The notes beneath the pieces were generated by a model that was not told where the DNA came from, did no database searches, and saw only the letters and a program-made list of their open reading frames with translations. Source: Gordionus sp. m RMFG-2023 (taxonomy: Eukaryota > Nematomorpha > Gordioida > Chordodea > Parachordodidae). Taken from it: DNA of 64,000 nt. Position numbers and translations under genes: made by a program. Of the stretch, positions 1 through 12,300 are shown piece by piece. Each line of letters opens with the position of its first letter. The stretch's first letter is position 1. The stretch spans positions 45,588,569 to 45,652,568 of the forward strand of contig NC_088776.1 in the NCBI RefSeq assembly GCF_954871325.1, written 5' to 3'.

Positions 1-265
1 AAGTTTTTTTAAAAATTTGAAACCTAACCAAATAACAATGCACTATTTTTTTTTGTAGAAATACAGGTATGATGCAGTTATTTTCGCAAAGAATTTCTCA
101 TTATGTAAAGACATTTTTCATATTTTGCTATCATTCAATTTGAACATCATATAAGAATATAATTAGAAAAATGTCAATATCTCTATTTTTATCGTTCTTT
201 TTCATATTTATCAAATAAAAAGAATAAACCTTCATAAATTGATTTTATTTAATTTTATTGGAATA

Positions 266-293
266 AGAGTATCGCCTCTGATAGCGATACTCT
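266..293. repeat. Perfect hairpin AGAGTATCGC
   Basis: Arms AGAGTATCGC (266-275) and GCGATACTCT (284-293) are exact reverse complements around an 8-base loop. The words TATCGC and GCGATA resemble the terminal sequence of the hAT MITE at 19818-20153, so this may be a remnant of such an element. Confidence 0.6.
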
Positions 294-687
294 GAGTTAA
301 AATTTTGTTAACTTTCTCTTTATATTTTTTTTATTATTATAAAATTAAATTAAATCCAAAGTTTATATAAAATGAAAAAAGTGATTTTTACAATTTCGTT
401 AATGTAATAAATATCATCAGTCATTTACATAAAAATTAATACATCTGTTAAAATAAATCACTTTATCAAATAAAATATACATTAAAAAAGTGTACATTAC
501 AACATGCCACCCATTACTAAACCCAAGTGTTAGGGGTGATTGATAATATATGACCAATAATATACGAAATATAAATACACATCTGACGTTTTTCATTTAC
601 TCCAAACTATATATTTAAACATTCCGCTTATTTTGGTGTCTATAAAATTTTCGCCGAAAATAAATTATCTTGATCGACTTTATAATA

Positions 688-831
688 AAGAATTAAGAAA
701 TGCGGCTTTATGTCCATAGGAGGACGCCGTTTGATTCGTCTCACGAATAAGAATAAAGAAATGCGGTCTTTTTTTGTTTTTTTTTGTCCAAAGGAGGACG
801 CCGTTTTAGTCGTCTTACGAATAAGAATAAA
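688..831. repeat. Two-copy tandem repeat, GGAGGACGCCGTTT core
   Basis: Two adjacent units each read AAGAAATGCGG..GTCC(A)NAGGAGGACGCCGTTT..TCGTCT(C/T)ACGAATAAGAAT. The second unit has an expanded T run. The GC-rich core is unusual for this locus. Confidence 0.75.
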
Positions 832-2681
832 AATATTATATAATTTCTCCGGCTACAATTTCTCTGTAATACCGTAAATTTATATTTCCCCAATTTGCAT
901 AAAGAATAGAATATATTTTTTTAAATATTTCATCATAATTTTCTCCAATTCGAATACAGAATATAATGTAAACAATTTATACTCAAAATTTTCATACACA
1001 TCTTCCCATTATTATCGGTAAATCATTTAATATAATTTCGAATATGATTTCGCAAACATTATTTGAATATCCTGGAATAATTTCCTTATATTCTTGAATA
1101 ATTTTATATAAGGCTTTAAATTAAATTTTTTTTTAGCGAAGCAAACATAACGTATACAATATCTTTAAAAAATTGGTCTTTATAGGAATTTCATTTCTTT
1201 GAAAGAATACCAATAATGTCATAGATAATATAGTAGGTTAGGTAAAGATTTCAAATAATTTGATGCATATATTTTATTCCGCTATTACTTTAATAATAAT
1301 ATTCACTTGAAATAAAACAAATTCTCATTTAAAATAATTAATTGTTTACATTAAACTTATAATATATTCTTTAAAAAAATTCTAAATAAATTTATTTGCA
1401 TGAAAATTTTTTTTGCAACAATGGTATTGAATAAAAGTATATCTTATAATAATTAAAACAATCTCAAAAAATTAATTTATAGGGTTACAATTAATATTAA
1501 AAAAATTAATATATTGTTATTTTAGTAATTAATAGGCATCATGATTAAGCAAGAATTTATATATTTTACTACAAGAGAAAAATATCCTTCATAATTTTGT
1601 GATTGATAGATATAGATTTATAAGGGGAAAATATATATGTCATAATTTAATTAAAATGTTAAATTATTGATTACCCAGTCCAACTAATTAATTTCCCATG
1701 CAATTTACATTAATCAGTATATTTGATATCAATGAACATATTTCTATTTAGTATATTCATGATATGACACATAATGGTTATTTTAGAAAAGAAAATTAGT
1801 TAATATCATCTTAAACTCCATCATTAAAAAAATTTGATTCTACATTACTTTCCTTATAAGGCAAATTATTTTCGTAAATAAAAAATAAGAATATTTTAGG
1901 ATTATTTTATATTTAACATTTTTTTTCTCTTTGAGCAATATTTTCTATAAAATAGAGCATAACTTCTATATGTTCAATTTGTCTATAGATATTCTTCTTT
2001 TTTTAAAAAATAGAATATTTTATTATGTATTTTTATATAGTTGCACAAAGTTATTTTAAGCTAATAAATTTAAAAAAATTTTTTAAATAATTTATAGACA
2101 TTACACTGACTTTTAATGAAAAAATTATATTTCGTGTAACAAATTTTTTTAAAAATGAATGTTAGTTTTGAATGAGAAATTGTTTAAAAGAATAAAAATA
2201 GGAGTATTGACATTTTTTAAATGTTTGAATTGAATTATGACAAAATTTAAAAAATTCTGTTTGCATTTGCTCTCATAAGAGTTTCTGTAAGAAAAAAAAC
2301 GCCCAATCCAAGTATTAGCACGATTCTCTTTAGAGGCAGGTCAATAACAATTGAGGCAAGCATGCTATTCTCAAATAAATATTGTAGCATATATAAATAT
2401 ATATATAACTTGGACTTCATGATATTCTCTATTGCAATTAAATAACCATTTATACAAATTATATAAATCATCTATAACCGATAACAACATTATAATAATA
2501 TAATCATAAACATCCAATATAAATATCCTCATCCCATTATATAATTCCCAGTAATCATTCTGAACTTTTCTCCATCTCCAAAACCAGAGGATGTAGATTT
2601 ATTATTCTTGTCTGTCAATCACCGTGTTCGGTAGCTAATCACTACCAATATATTAAAATTTTATATAATCATTTAATTTAA

Positions 2682-4357
2682 CCCTTCACTACAAAGGTGG
2701 GGTAAATACGACCCCACAACTTTTATAATAATTGTAATACAAAACCTAGAAGATATTCCGACCTGGTTTTTTCAGTAGTTTAATATTTTGTAACAAGGAA
2801 TACAACTTCCAAATTTCATGATTATTGATTTGATAGTTTTTGAGATATATGCTATTTGTTGAGCTTGGGGTAAAATATACCCCACCTATGTAATGACGTA
2901 ATTTTTTTTAATCCAATTTTTTTTTGTTACTAATTATATTTATGTATGACAGGTTAATAAATATAATTGAAAAAAATATAATTATATCTATTTTTTGATT
3001 GATATATATGACTATAAATTTGAAAATTTTATATTATTTATTTTTTCGGTGGAGTAAAAAATCATAAATTTAACATATGATTTTTAATTTGAATTATTCT
3101 GGTGGGCCTTCATATAATTCACGTCCGCTCATTTTGGGCAGGTCTATGACCAACGTGCTAGATAAGATAAGAAGTGACATTTTATACTTTGAAAATAGAA
3201 TTATATGCTGGCAATCAGCCTGAAGCACCATATAAATTGAGAAATAAGCCTTTTGATGTGGTTGAAAGGTTAATTCAGCCCATTTCTAAGAGTAATAGGA
3301 ATGTCACCACAGATAACTGGTTTACCAGTTATGAACTTGCTATACATTTATTAAATTCCCATTCATTAACAATAGTAGGAACTTTAAGAAAAAATAAAAA
3401 GCAGTTTCCAACATCATTTAATTAATTTTAAAAAGAAAGATATTTGTTCAAGTTTATTTGCCTGCTAAGATAATATGACATTAGTATCATATGTACCAAA
3501 AAAGTATAAGCATGATGCTTTCTACCCTTCACTATGATAATAATATTGATACATCAACTGGGGATTTGAAAAAACCAGAAATTATCACATTTTACAATCT
3601 CACCAAGACTCGTGTTGATGTTGTGGATCAGCTATGTTCAAATTATTCAATATCCAGAATAACAAATAGATGTCCTATGGCAATTTTTTATAATTTGTTG
3701 AATATATCTTGCATAAATTCTTTAATAATTTATAAGTCCAATAATTTAAAGGAGATTAATAGATCAAAGTTTATATTAGTACATAAACTGCTAAGGGATA
3801 ATATTGGGAATATGCTTAATATAGAAGAATTAAAACCTATATCAACCAAACAAAAAGGAAGTGCTCCTCTTGTCCAAGAGTTAGGGACAAGAAATCCTCA
3901 TTTATTTGTTCAAAATTTATATGCAAAGATCATATTTATGTAACATGTCGTGAATATTTTTAAAAAAGATGCATGAACTTTAATATCAAATATTTTTTTT
4001 AATATCTGATGTTTTATTATAAAATTTATTTAATTATTACTATAAAATATTGAATTAATAAAATATATAATCAAATTTGCTTCCTTTCATTTATTTTTGG
4101 TCATATCATATGATTAAGAAAAGTTCCAAAAAAGATTTTTTTTTTGAGCAGCTTTAGTAAAAATATCATAACTTTATTTAGAAGTAAATGGAAATCTAGA
4201 AATTTTGTATTTATTATCTCAATATTTTTACAATAAGTGTGTAAAATTTTAGGTCTTAAATTTTATTATTTTCTGAGATATAGCTATTTAAAATTTGGGG
4301 TAAAATAGACCCCACCTATGTAACCGCGGGAGTTTTTTCCACCTATGTAGTGAAGGG
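2682..4357 (+). mobile_element. piggyBac-family transposon with TTAA duplications
   Basis: A 1676-bp element flanked by TTAA at 2678-2681 and 4358-4361. The ends are inverted: CCCTTCACTACA at the left and TGTAGTGAAGGG at the right. TTAA target sites are the hallmark of piggyBac. A subterminal block GGGGTAAAAT(A)..CCCCACCTATGTAA occurs near the left end (2867-2897) and again near the right end (4299-4325) in the same orientation. The interior carries broken transposase, and no complete ORF remains. Confidence 0.93.
3174..3943 (+). pseudogene. piggyBac transposase remnant (DDE_Tnp_1_7)
   Basis: Two open stretches in different frames (3174-3422, then 3491-3940) belong to one transposase. The first holds the catalytic-core motif TTDNWFTSYELA and VGTLRKNKK. 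The second holds KPEIITFYNLTKTRVDVVDQ and the downstream PMAIFYNLL region. Piggybac transposases are normally 500-600 residues, so the N-terminus is missing and the middle is frameshifted. A C-terminal cysteine-rich domain was not seen. The gene would cut and paste DNA at TTAA sites; this copy is dead. Confidence 0.9.
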
Positions 4358-4361
4358 TTAA

Positions 4362-5983
4362 ATATATAATTTCGAAATAAAAATTTATTTCTTTTTATAT
4401 TTAATAAAATTTCAAATAAATTTGTGATATAATAGAATAAAATTATTAATGATTGAAAAAGATAATAATACCAACCGAAAAATTTCGGGAGTTTATGCAA
4501 AAACATTAGAATCGCAGGGCAGTCAGTATGACACAATCACATAATGGTCATTTAACATACACACAGAAGGGAAAGGTATAACGGAATTCATCTTTTTATT
4601 TGAAATTTATGCTAACCCATAAGATATGAGAACTATATACACCTTCTTGCAAAAATATGTTTTCTTATTTTTATAATTTTAAAAATTATTTATATATTTA
4701 AAAAATGTTAAACTGAATGTTATAAGATATATTCGATTTGTCACATTTTTTAAAATAGGTGATTTTTTCTCAAATAAGATCATATCTCATTTCCCAATGC
4801 GTTGATTTTTCCAAAATAAAAATTCGACTTGAAATTTTTAGGTTGGTAATTTTTATTTTATATCATTTTTAACAGTAATACCCCCCCCCCTCTTCCCCAC
4901 GACTATGTATTAGTTAATTTATTCTTTTTATAATATTTTTTTTCATTATTCAAAAATAACTTTTTTTATTTTTATTTTAAAATCAAATCTTTAATTGTGT
5001 TAACATTAGGTTTAATTCTTTAATGTTTATAAAATTCGTTATAAAGCTATTTTCAATGAATTTATCTTTTTCTATTCAACTTAATAAATATATATATATA
5101 ATAAACACGTAAAATTTTAACTGTATACCCCCTCCCCTAACCCCATAAGTCCAGGTTTAAAAAATCAATATAGGCTTAACAAGCTACACCTCTAAAATTA
5201 ATAACTTAAATAGGTACCAGATGATACCGTAGTGGTTTCATTATATATGTTTCAAAATTTGAGCTACAAATACAATTGTAAAAATATTAAATTTTAAAAT
5301 TGTGTCGAAAGGGACCCAACTAAAGTAGTTTTTTATAAGTTATGGCTACCTATCATTTTATTAATAATTTTTTAAATTTTAGTTAATTAAAATATAGTTT
5401 TTTTATAGGAGAGACTTGCAAATGGTAAAATTTTTTGGCCCGGCGTGGAAGTTTAGTTAATGACTGGCCAAGCTCAATTTTAGATTAATCCTGCCCAGTT
5501 TCAATTTTTTACTAAGGTTACCCAGTCTAGCCCATTTTATAAATTTGTTTTTAATTATAAGGCCTAAACCAATATATGTGTTGATGCACACCAAAATAAA
5601 CAACTTATAATTTGAGGGAGTGATTAAATTAATAACACTATACTTATGAATTATCGCTTCTATGAAATATCAAATTGCTCAAATATACATATAAATTAGA
5701 AAGAAAGAAAGCTTATGAATTTGGTGTGCATATAATGACTATATACTTTTAATGTTAAGAAAATTACTTATTCGTAAGCCATACTTAACGAGAAAACTCG
5801 TGAGATACGATCATATTTTTTTGTGGCATGACATCAATATATTGATATTTTATAAAAGTGGGTTCGGAATTATTCACATATGACAAATAATAATATACAA
5901 AAATCAAAATAATTATATTTACAATCCAAAATGTGTCATTTATAAACATAATTTAACAATTTAATATCTAAATATACTCGAGA
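4362..5983. other. AT-rich spacer downstream of ash2
   Basis: No gene seen. It includes a C10 run (4881-4890) and a patch at about 5409-5570 with GGCCCGGCG, CTGGCC and CCCAG words in AT-rich context, resembling the GGCC-rich MITE family of 39901-40318 but too degraded to place ends. Confidence 0.5.
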
Positions 5984-6394
5984 TTATATCTTTAACTTAT
6001 CTCGATTACATACAAAATATAGAATATCATTTAAGGCTTGTTGAGCAGAACAATAACTAACTAAATCTGAGACTGGTAATGCCTTCATGTTACAAGGAAA
6101 GATAGAAGGAGGGTATTCAAACTGAGGACCAGGATTAAATGAAACAACGCTATTGAAATATATAGAGATGGCTGGATGGTAGGTTCCCTGAAATACATTA
6201 TCGAAAGCTGTGTAGACCTGAATTTTTGAATCGTTAAGTGTATTACTTTGATTAATTTCTTCTTCGCTAGCATGGATTTTGAATTCACGATGATTATTTG
6301 AAAATTGGTTATTATGGCTATAATCACCATAAGAGAGTGATTCTTTTGAAATGTCTTTCTTCTCGACCAATCGTCCATTTTTATAGAAGGCTAT
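5984..6394 (-). CDS. ash2: ash2 terminal exon
   Basis: Starts after AATTTTTTAG with IAFYKNG, then a long Ser/Asn/Glu-rich insertion of about 60 residues, then [30 protein letters not shown] and the C-terminal helix region ALNDILYFV, ending at TAA (5984-5986). The stop lies a few residues after the family's usual LADVLYHVE region; the human C-terminal tail is not present. Confidence 0.94.
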   Translation of the reverse strand: MAFYKNGRLVEKKDISKESLSYGDYSHNNQFSNNHREFKIHASEEEINQSNTLNDSKIQVYTAFDNVFQGTYHPAISIYFNSVVSFNPGPQFEYPPSIFPCNMKALPVSDLVSYCSAQQALNDILYFVCNRDKLKI

Positions 6395-9300
6395 CTAAAA
6401 AATTTATTGTTATGAAATTAGTAATATATTTTAGACTGTGTCCAAAACAACAAAAAATTAAATTCACCTACTATCGATTTAACGAAAACAAAAATAAGAT
6501 ATTTTAAATATAAAAATAAAAAAATTCCCAAAACATAATTCTAAAAATTCTATAATTTCATTAAAATTTGCGAATGTCTGTACATTTCGAATTTTTTTAA
6601 ATATTTGCCCGAAATAAAGACGTTATCAATTAATATAATTTAAACTCTATAAATAATACAATTTTATAAGGTTATAAGTTATGACGAACCTGAATAATTA
6701 AATATAGAGAATAAAATCATTTAAATCAAGTTATAATTTATTATTTCCAATTATGTATTCAACTAGTAAATCCTTAAGTTGATTTTAATTTTTCTTTTTA
6801 AATTTAATATAATTTTTTTTACTATATCTTAATTAAAAAGCAAGGAATTTTACAAAAATTTTTGTTCATATTTATTTTTTACTGCCACGCACGACCATAC
6901 ATATATGTTCCAAATATTCCATAAGATCCTATTTTATTATATTTATTTATTTATATACCAATTTCATAGTAAAATATATTGTTTTATAAATTTTAATAAT
7001 AAAGTTAAATTTTACGCAAAAAAAAGGAAGATAAGATTGAAGGTAAAGTATGGGTATTTAAGGTTTAAATTGTTTTATTTGAATAAAAATAAGTTATAAA
7101 GAGTGAAATATGGGTTTAAAGAGATTTATTTATTTTTTAAGTTTATCATTTAAAATGTTAACAATATATAAATGGAGATATAAATGGAGGAACCATTATA
7201 TATGTTATAAAATATACTTTTGGGAATTTTATTTTGGACCCATTGGATATAATGGGAGGTAATAATATTTTTGGTATTATATGTGTTGATTTCAATTTTT
7301 AAACCCAGTATTTTTATAATAAGTGTTATTTTATGTTATTTGGTAAGCAAGCCTCAAGACTCATTGAATGGAGAACAGGTATCCCGTCATAGGAAAATCA
7401 GACCTCAAGATATGCAGGACAGAAAAGATTGCTTAATATTTACTTAAATTTTGGATTATAATTGGCCTGAATGAATTTTTTTTTGAAATATACTATAAAA
7501 AAATTATAAAAAAGTTATAAAAAATGGTAAAAAGAAATAAATATGAAATATGTAAATTAATTTTAAAAAAATAAAGAAAGAAATTAGGTGATGAAGATGG
7601 ATTGATAATCAAGAATGGGTTATAAATAGTTCAAGTTTTTTTAAATAGAAAAATAATGTGTAGAGGTAAATTGATAAAAATATTTTAGATTTTATATATA
7701 TAAAATGTGGATTTATTTATGTAAATGATAATAATGGAGGGAGCCATTATATAATATTAGAATATTTTTATGTTTAAAATGTTGATTCAAGGTTTATTAT
7801 ATATTAACGTCATATTGTATATATATATATATATAAATATTCTTGATTTTATGAATATAAATGTGGATTTATAATAATGGAGAGAGCCATTGTTTAATAA
7901 TAGAATATTTATATGTATTAAATTTTGAAAGTATAAATGAAATGAAGAAAATCGGCTATTTGATATTTAAGATCCAGGGAAAGGGAGAAAGTAGTGGAGT
8001 TCATCATATAATAAAAATATGTTAATTGGGATCAGAAATTTTGTGTTTAATATTTGAAACTTAGGATTAAGATTGATAGGGAGAAAATATATTAGGGATA
8101 ATGTAAAAGGAATGAATAATGATTACATTTTGGATGTAATTAATAAAATTTTGTTAATTGGGATCAGAATATTTGAAATCTAGGATTATGATTGATAGAG
8201 AAGAAATATATTGGATAATGTAAAAGGAATGAATAATGAATACATTTTGGATGTAATTTAAAATAATTTTTTTTTTACTTATTTTGTGTAATATTCTGTG
8301 TAATCAACTTAATAAACTACAATGATGCAATGGATCTATGACACATTAACCATTAAAATTAAATGATAATCAACAGTAATATTCTGTCTAATCAACTATA
8401 ATGATTTTGTCCAATAAATTATAATGATGCTGGATAAATATACCAAGCTTAAAATAGAATGATCATGACTGACCAGTGATACAATGGATAAATCAAGCTA
8501 TGACTCATTAACAATAAAGATTTAATGATAACAACAGTGCAATGACAATTGTTATGTATAGTCAAAAAAAATAGGTAGTGACAGCTCAATGAAAATTATG
8601 TATAGTCAAAGAAAAAATATACAACTTCCTGAAAAAAAATAAGAAAATATATGATAATAATTTTTATTTAATAACCTTTTATTTTTAAATATTAAACTTG
8701 GATTCTTATAAACTCAAATTGTTCATAACACTATTTTATTTTTCTTCGTATATATTTAAAACAGATAATGATATAATTTTTCGCAATTACAAAAAAAATA
8801 TTATATAATAATAATCTCTATTTTTCTATATAAACAAAAAAATAAACATACATTTTTATTAATAATAAAAAAACAAACACTTATCGAACATGTACCCCCT
8901 TTTCAAGATAAAACATGGGGTACATGTAAAAATCAGCGATATAAACTAACTACATATATATTTATTATTTTAACTAAAAGTGTTAACTATTAAAACTTAA
9001 TCAAACACAAATTAAGGAGCATTAATCAAAACATCTTCCATATCTCTAGAAATTCCTTCAGCTCCTATCACCATTTCATTCGGAATCCTCGATTTAGAAT
9101 TAATAGGTTCCCTGAATTCATTTATCAATCCCTCCCTTGAATGCATCATGTTCGAATATCTTGACATCCCATTTAATGAAATCATTCCTCCCATTTCTCT
9201 TGCCATTTGTGTTGTTCTCGGTTGTCCGTCATGTGTCAACCTATTCATTCCATTGCTATGTTGAATCCTACCACTTGGACATTCCTTGGTTTTATGTCCT

Positions 9301-12300
9301 TTTCCATTGCAATTGAAATATATCACGTTTATCGGCAATTCTACGCCTCGCTTGCATATTGGATATATTTGACCATTCATCATTCTAACCCATTCCATTT
9401 GATGATGAAGGACTATTAGACAACGCTAATCCTTCTCCTATTTGTTGCTTGATCCAATTGTCATGCCATACATTTGAGAGTGGATTGGACATGTCCAATG
9501 AATTTATTTGCAACATGGTACGATTGCATTTTACATAGAAGGTATCCATTTTTATTTTCTTTAAAATTAATTTTCACAATTTTACTACAAATCAAACTTT
9601 ATAAAAGTAATTCTTTTTTTTAAAAAAAAAACCAAACAACCTCATTATTATCTTCACTTTTTTTTGTTTCTTTCTTCTCTTACCCTTTATTTCCCTATTT
9701 ACTACCAGTTGTCTTTTCACAATTTACATTTTTTCTCTTCTCAATTTTTACTTCTTAATTCTTTAATAATTAATTACTTTTATAACCAACAATTTTATAT
9801 TACAAACTTATTACAATCCCAACTCATTTATCTTCCCATCTCCTTTTACCAACGATAAATAAATGCCTTTTTCGAAATTTACGTTTCTTCTCTTCTCAAT
9901 ATCGCTTACAATTTTTATAATCTTCTATTTTTGAGTAACGCTTAATCCGTTGGTAGTAGAAGTAAAATATCCGTTACCAAGAATGGAAGAGATTTTGGCG
10001 AACTTAAAAGGGGCAAAATATTTTTCGAAAATATATTTATCATGTGCATATTTACAAATACCTATAAAAGAATGTACAAGGAAATTATTGACAATAACAA
10101 CGTTTAAAGGATTATTTACTTTTTGTCGGTTACCGTTTGTGTTGAGTGTGTCAGCTCAGATTTTTCAGCGTACGTTGGCTGCAGTTTTTCAGGGTTTGGA
10201 AGGAATTTTTTATTATATGGATGATGTTTTAGTGACAAGGGTAACGGTTGAGCAACATAATCAGAGATTGGAGGAAGTTTTCATAAGAATCAGAGATAAG
10301 GGTTTAAAAGCTAGTCGTGAAAAGAGTGTTATGGGAGTAACTGAAGTTGCATATTTGGGACATAAGATGAATGGGTCGGAAGTAAAACCGATTGATAAGA
10401 ATTTGATGAGTTTAGCGAATATGCATAAACCTGCAAACAAATCTGAAGTTCAAGTTTTCATAGGAATGATTAATTATTATCATAGATTTATAGCGGATTT
10501 TGCTAGAATAGCTGCGCCTTTGCATGAATTATTAAGGAAAAATGTAAAGTTTGAATGGTAGGAGGAACAGGAAATATCATTTGAGAAATTGAAATTAGTA
10601 AAGAACCTGTTTTGGTATATTTTAATAGTAATTTGGAGGTAATTTTAGCTGTAAATGCTTCCAACAAAGGAGTGGGAGGAGCGCTGTTACATGTAATTGA
10701 GGGTATGGAAAGGCCGGTAATATTTTTCTCGAGAGTATTTAGAGATGTAGAAACGAGATATTCGGTGATAGAGCAAGAATCATTGGCGGTTATTTATGGA
10801 TTAACAAAATGCCGGGAATATTTGATTGGAAAAAAATTTGTGGTGCTCACGGATCATAAACCGTTGATATATTTGTTTAAGAAGGATAATAAGGAGTTGA
10901 TGATGTCACCAAGACTTCAGCGTTGGTTGTTGTAAGGTAGTTTTGATTTAAAATTGAAATATAGGCAGGGAAAAGAAAATCATTTACCAGATGTTTTATC
11001 GGGATTAGGAATGGATGAAGAAAATAATAGAAAAGAGGATGATAAAGTAGAGGCATTGATTCGGATATTAACGGGAAGTTTTAAGGGTAGTCCAACTATG
11101 TGGAAGGAAATTCAAAAATATACTTTAGAGGACAGGGAATTGGATTTGATAAAATTATGTTTGACGGGAAAAAAAACGTGGAATGATAAAAGGAAATAAA
11201 TTTAAAATTATAGAGACGGAATTGATGATTGTTTAATGAGAGGAAATAGAGTAGTTGTACCCAGAAAATTTAGAGAAAAAGTTTTAAATATGCTACATGC
11301 GGGTCATCAAGGAATAGCGAAAATGAAACAATGGGGAAGAGAATATGTATGGTGGCCTGGGATGAATGAAAAAATTAATAATTTAGGTAAAAGTTGTGAA
11401 ATTTGCAATGCCTGGTCTAATATGCCCCGGAAAGAAAAGGGTTATAGTTAGCCAAAATGTAGAGGTATTTGGGAAAGGGTTTATTTAGATTTCTTTGAAT
11501 GGGAAGGAAAAAAATTTATTTTGAATGTGAATGCATTTTCTAAGTGGATTGAATTTGAAGAGGTATATGGCTTGACCACGGGAATAGTTATAAAACATTG
11601 CAAGAAATTTCCGAAATTTGGGATTCCAGGTATTTTAATGTCGGATGGCGGGCCGGCGTTTGTGAGTTCGTTATTCAGGGATTTTTGTTGCAAAATGAAT
11701 GTGAGACATATAATGGCACCACCATATCATCCAAGTTCGAATGGACAGACTGAACGAATGGTAGCCATTGTAAAAAGTTGGTTAAAGAAACATAAAGAAG
11801 GGAAAGCTGAGTTGTGGATAGTGCAGTGGGAAAAGATGGTAAATCACCTGCGGAAAAAATGATGGGAAGAAAAATTAATATTTTTTTAGATATGTTGAAA
11901 CCTTTGGATAAAGATGTAGGAATTGAAGATAATGTTATTTTTGAATATGTGATTAATCAATTGGTATGGGTTAGGATGTATGGAATAACTGGAAAATGGG
12001 AGAAGGGAGTGATTATAGGTAATGTGGGAAATAAAATATTTAAGGTTAGATTGGAGGATAATAGTGAAGTAACGAGACTTCGAGATCAACTGAAATCGAG
12101 ATCAGCTGAAAACAAGGATATAAATGAGTATTAAAATTTAAAAGAAATATATATATATAGGAGGATTGTAAATGCTTGTTATCTGAGGGAATTATGGAAT
12201 AATATATTGTAAAAATATTTAAGGGGTAAAATGGTTATGAATCGCTTAGTCCAATGGTAAAAATAAAATGGTTATGGATCGCTTAGTCCAATGGTAAAAA

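Larger units (their letters stand above)
1..2677. other. AT-rich spacer with diverged repeats
   Basis: No reading frame here looks coding. The stretch holds a perfect 10-bp-arm hairpin at 266-293, a tandem duplication at 688-831, and a segment (about 1340-2290) that is collinear with about 30480-31350. Homopolymer A/T runs dominate. Confidence 0.6.
8672..9931. repeat. Left inverted arm
   Basis: Reverse complement of 12552-13830, by eye nearly collinear throughout with small indels. It contains the outward CCHC frame (minus strand), its A/T-rich upstream region and the ACATGTACCCC hairpin. The inner edge falls at AAAAATAGAAG, immediately before the truncated RT frame. Confidence 0.9.

Noticed and set aside
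9207-9419. Plus-strand 70-residue frame in the left arm
   Set aside because: Antisense shadow of the CCHC frame.
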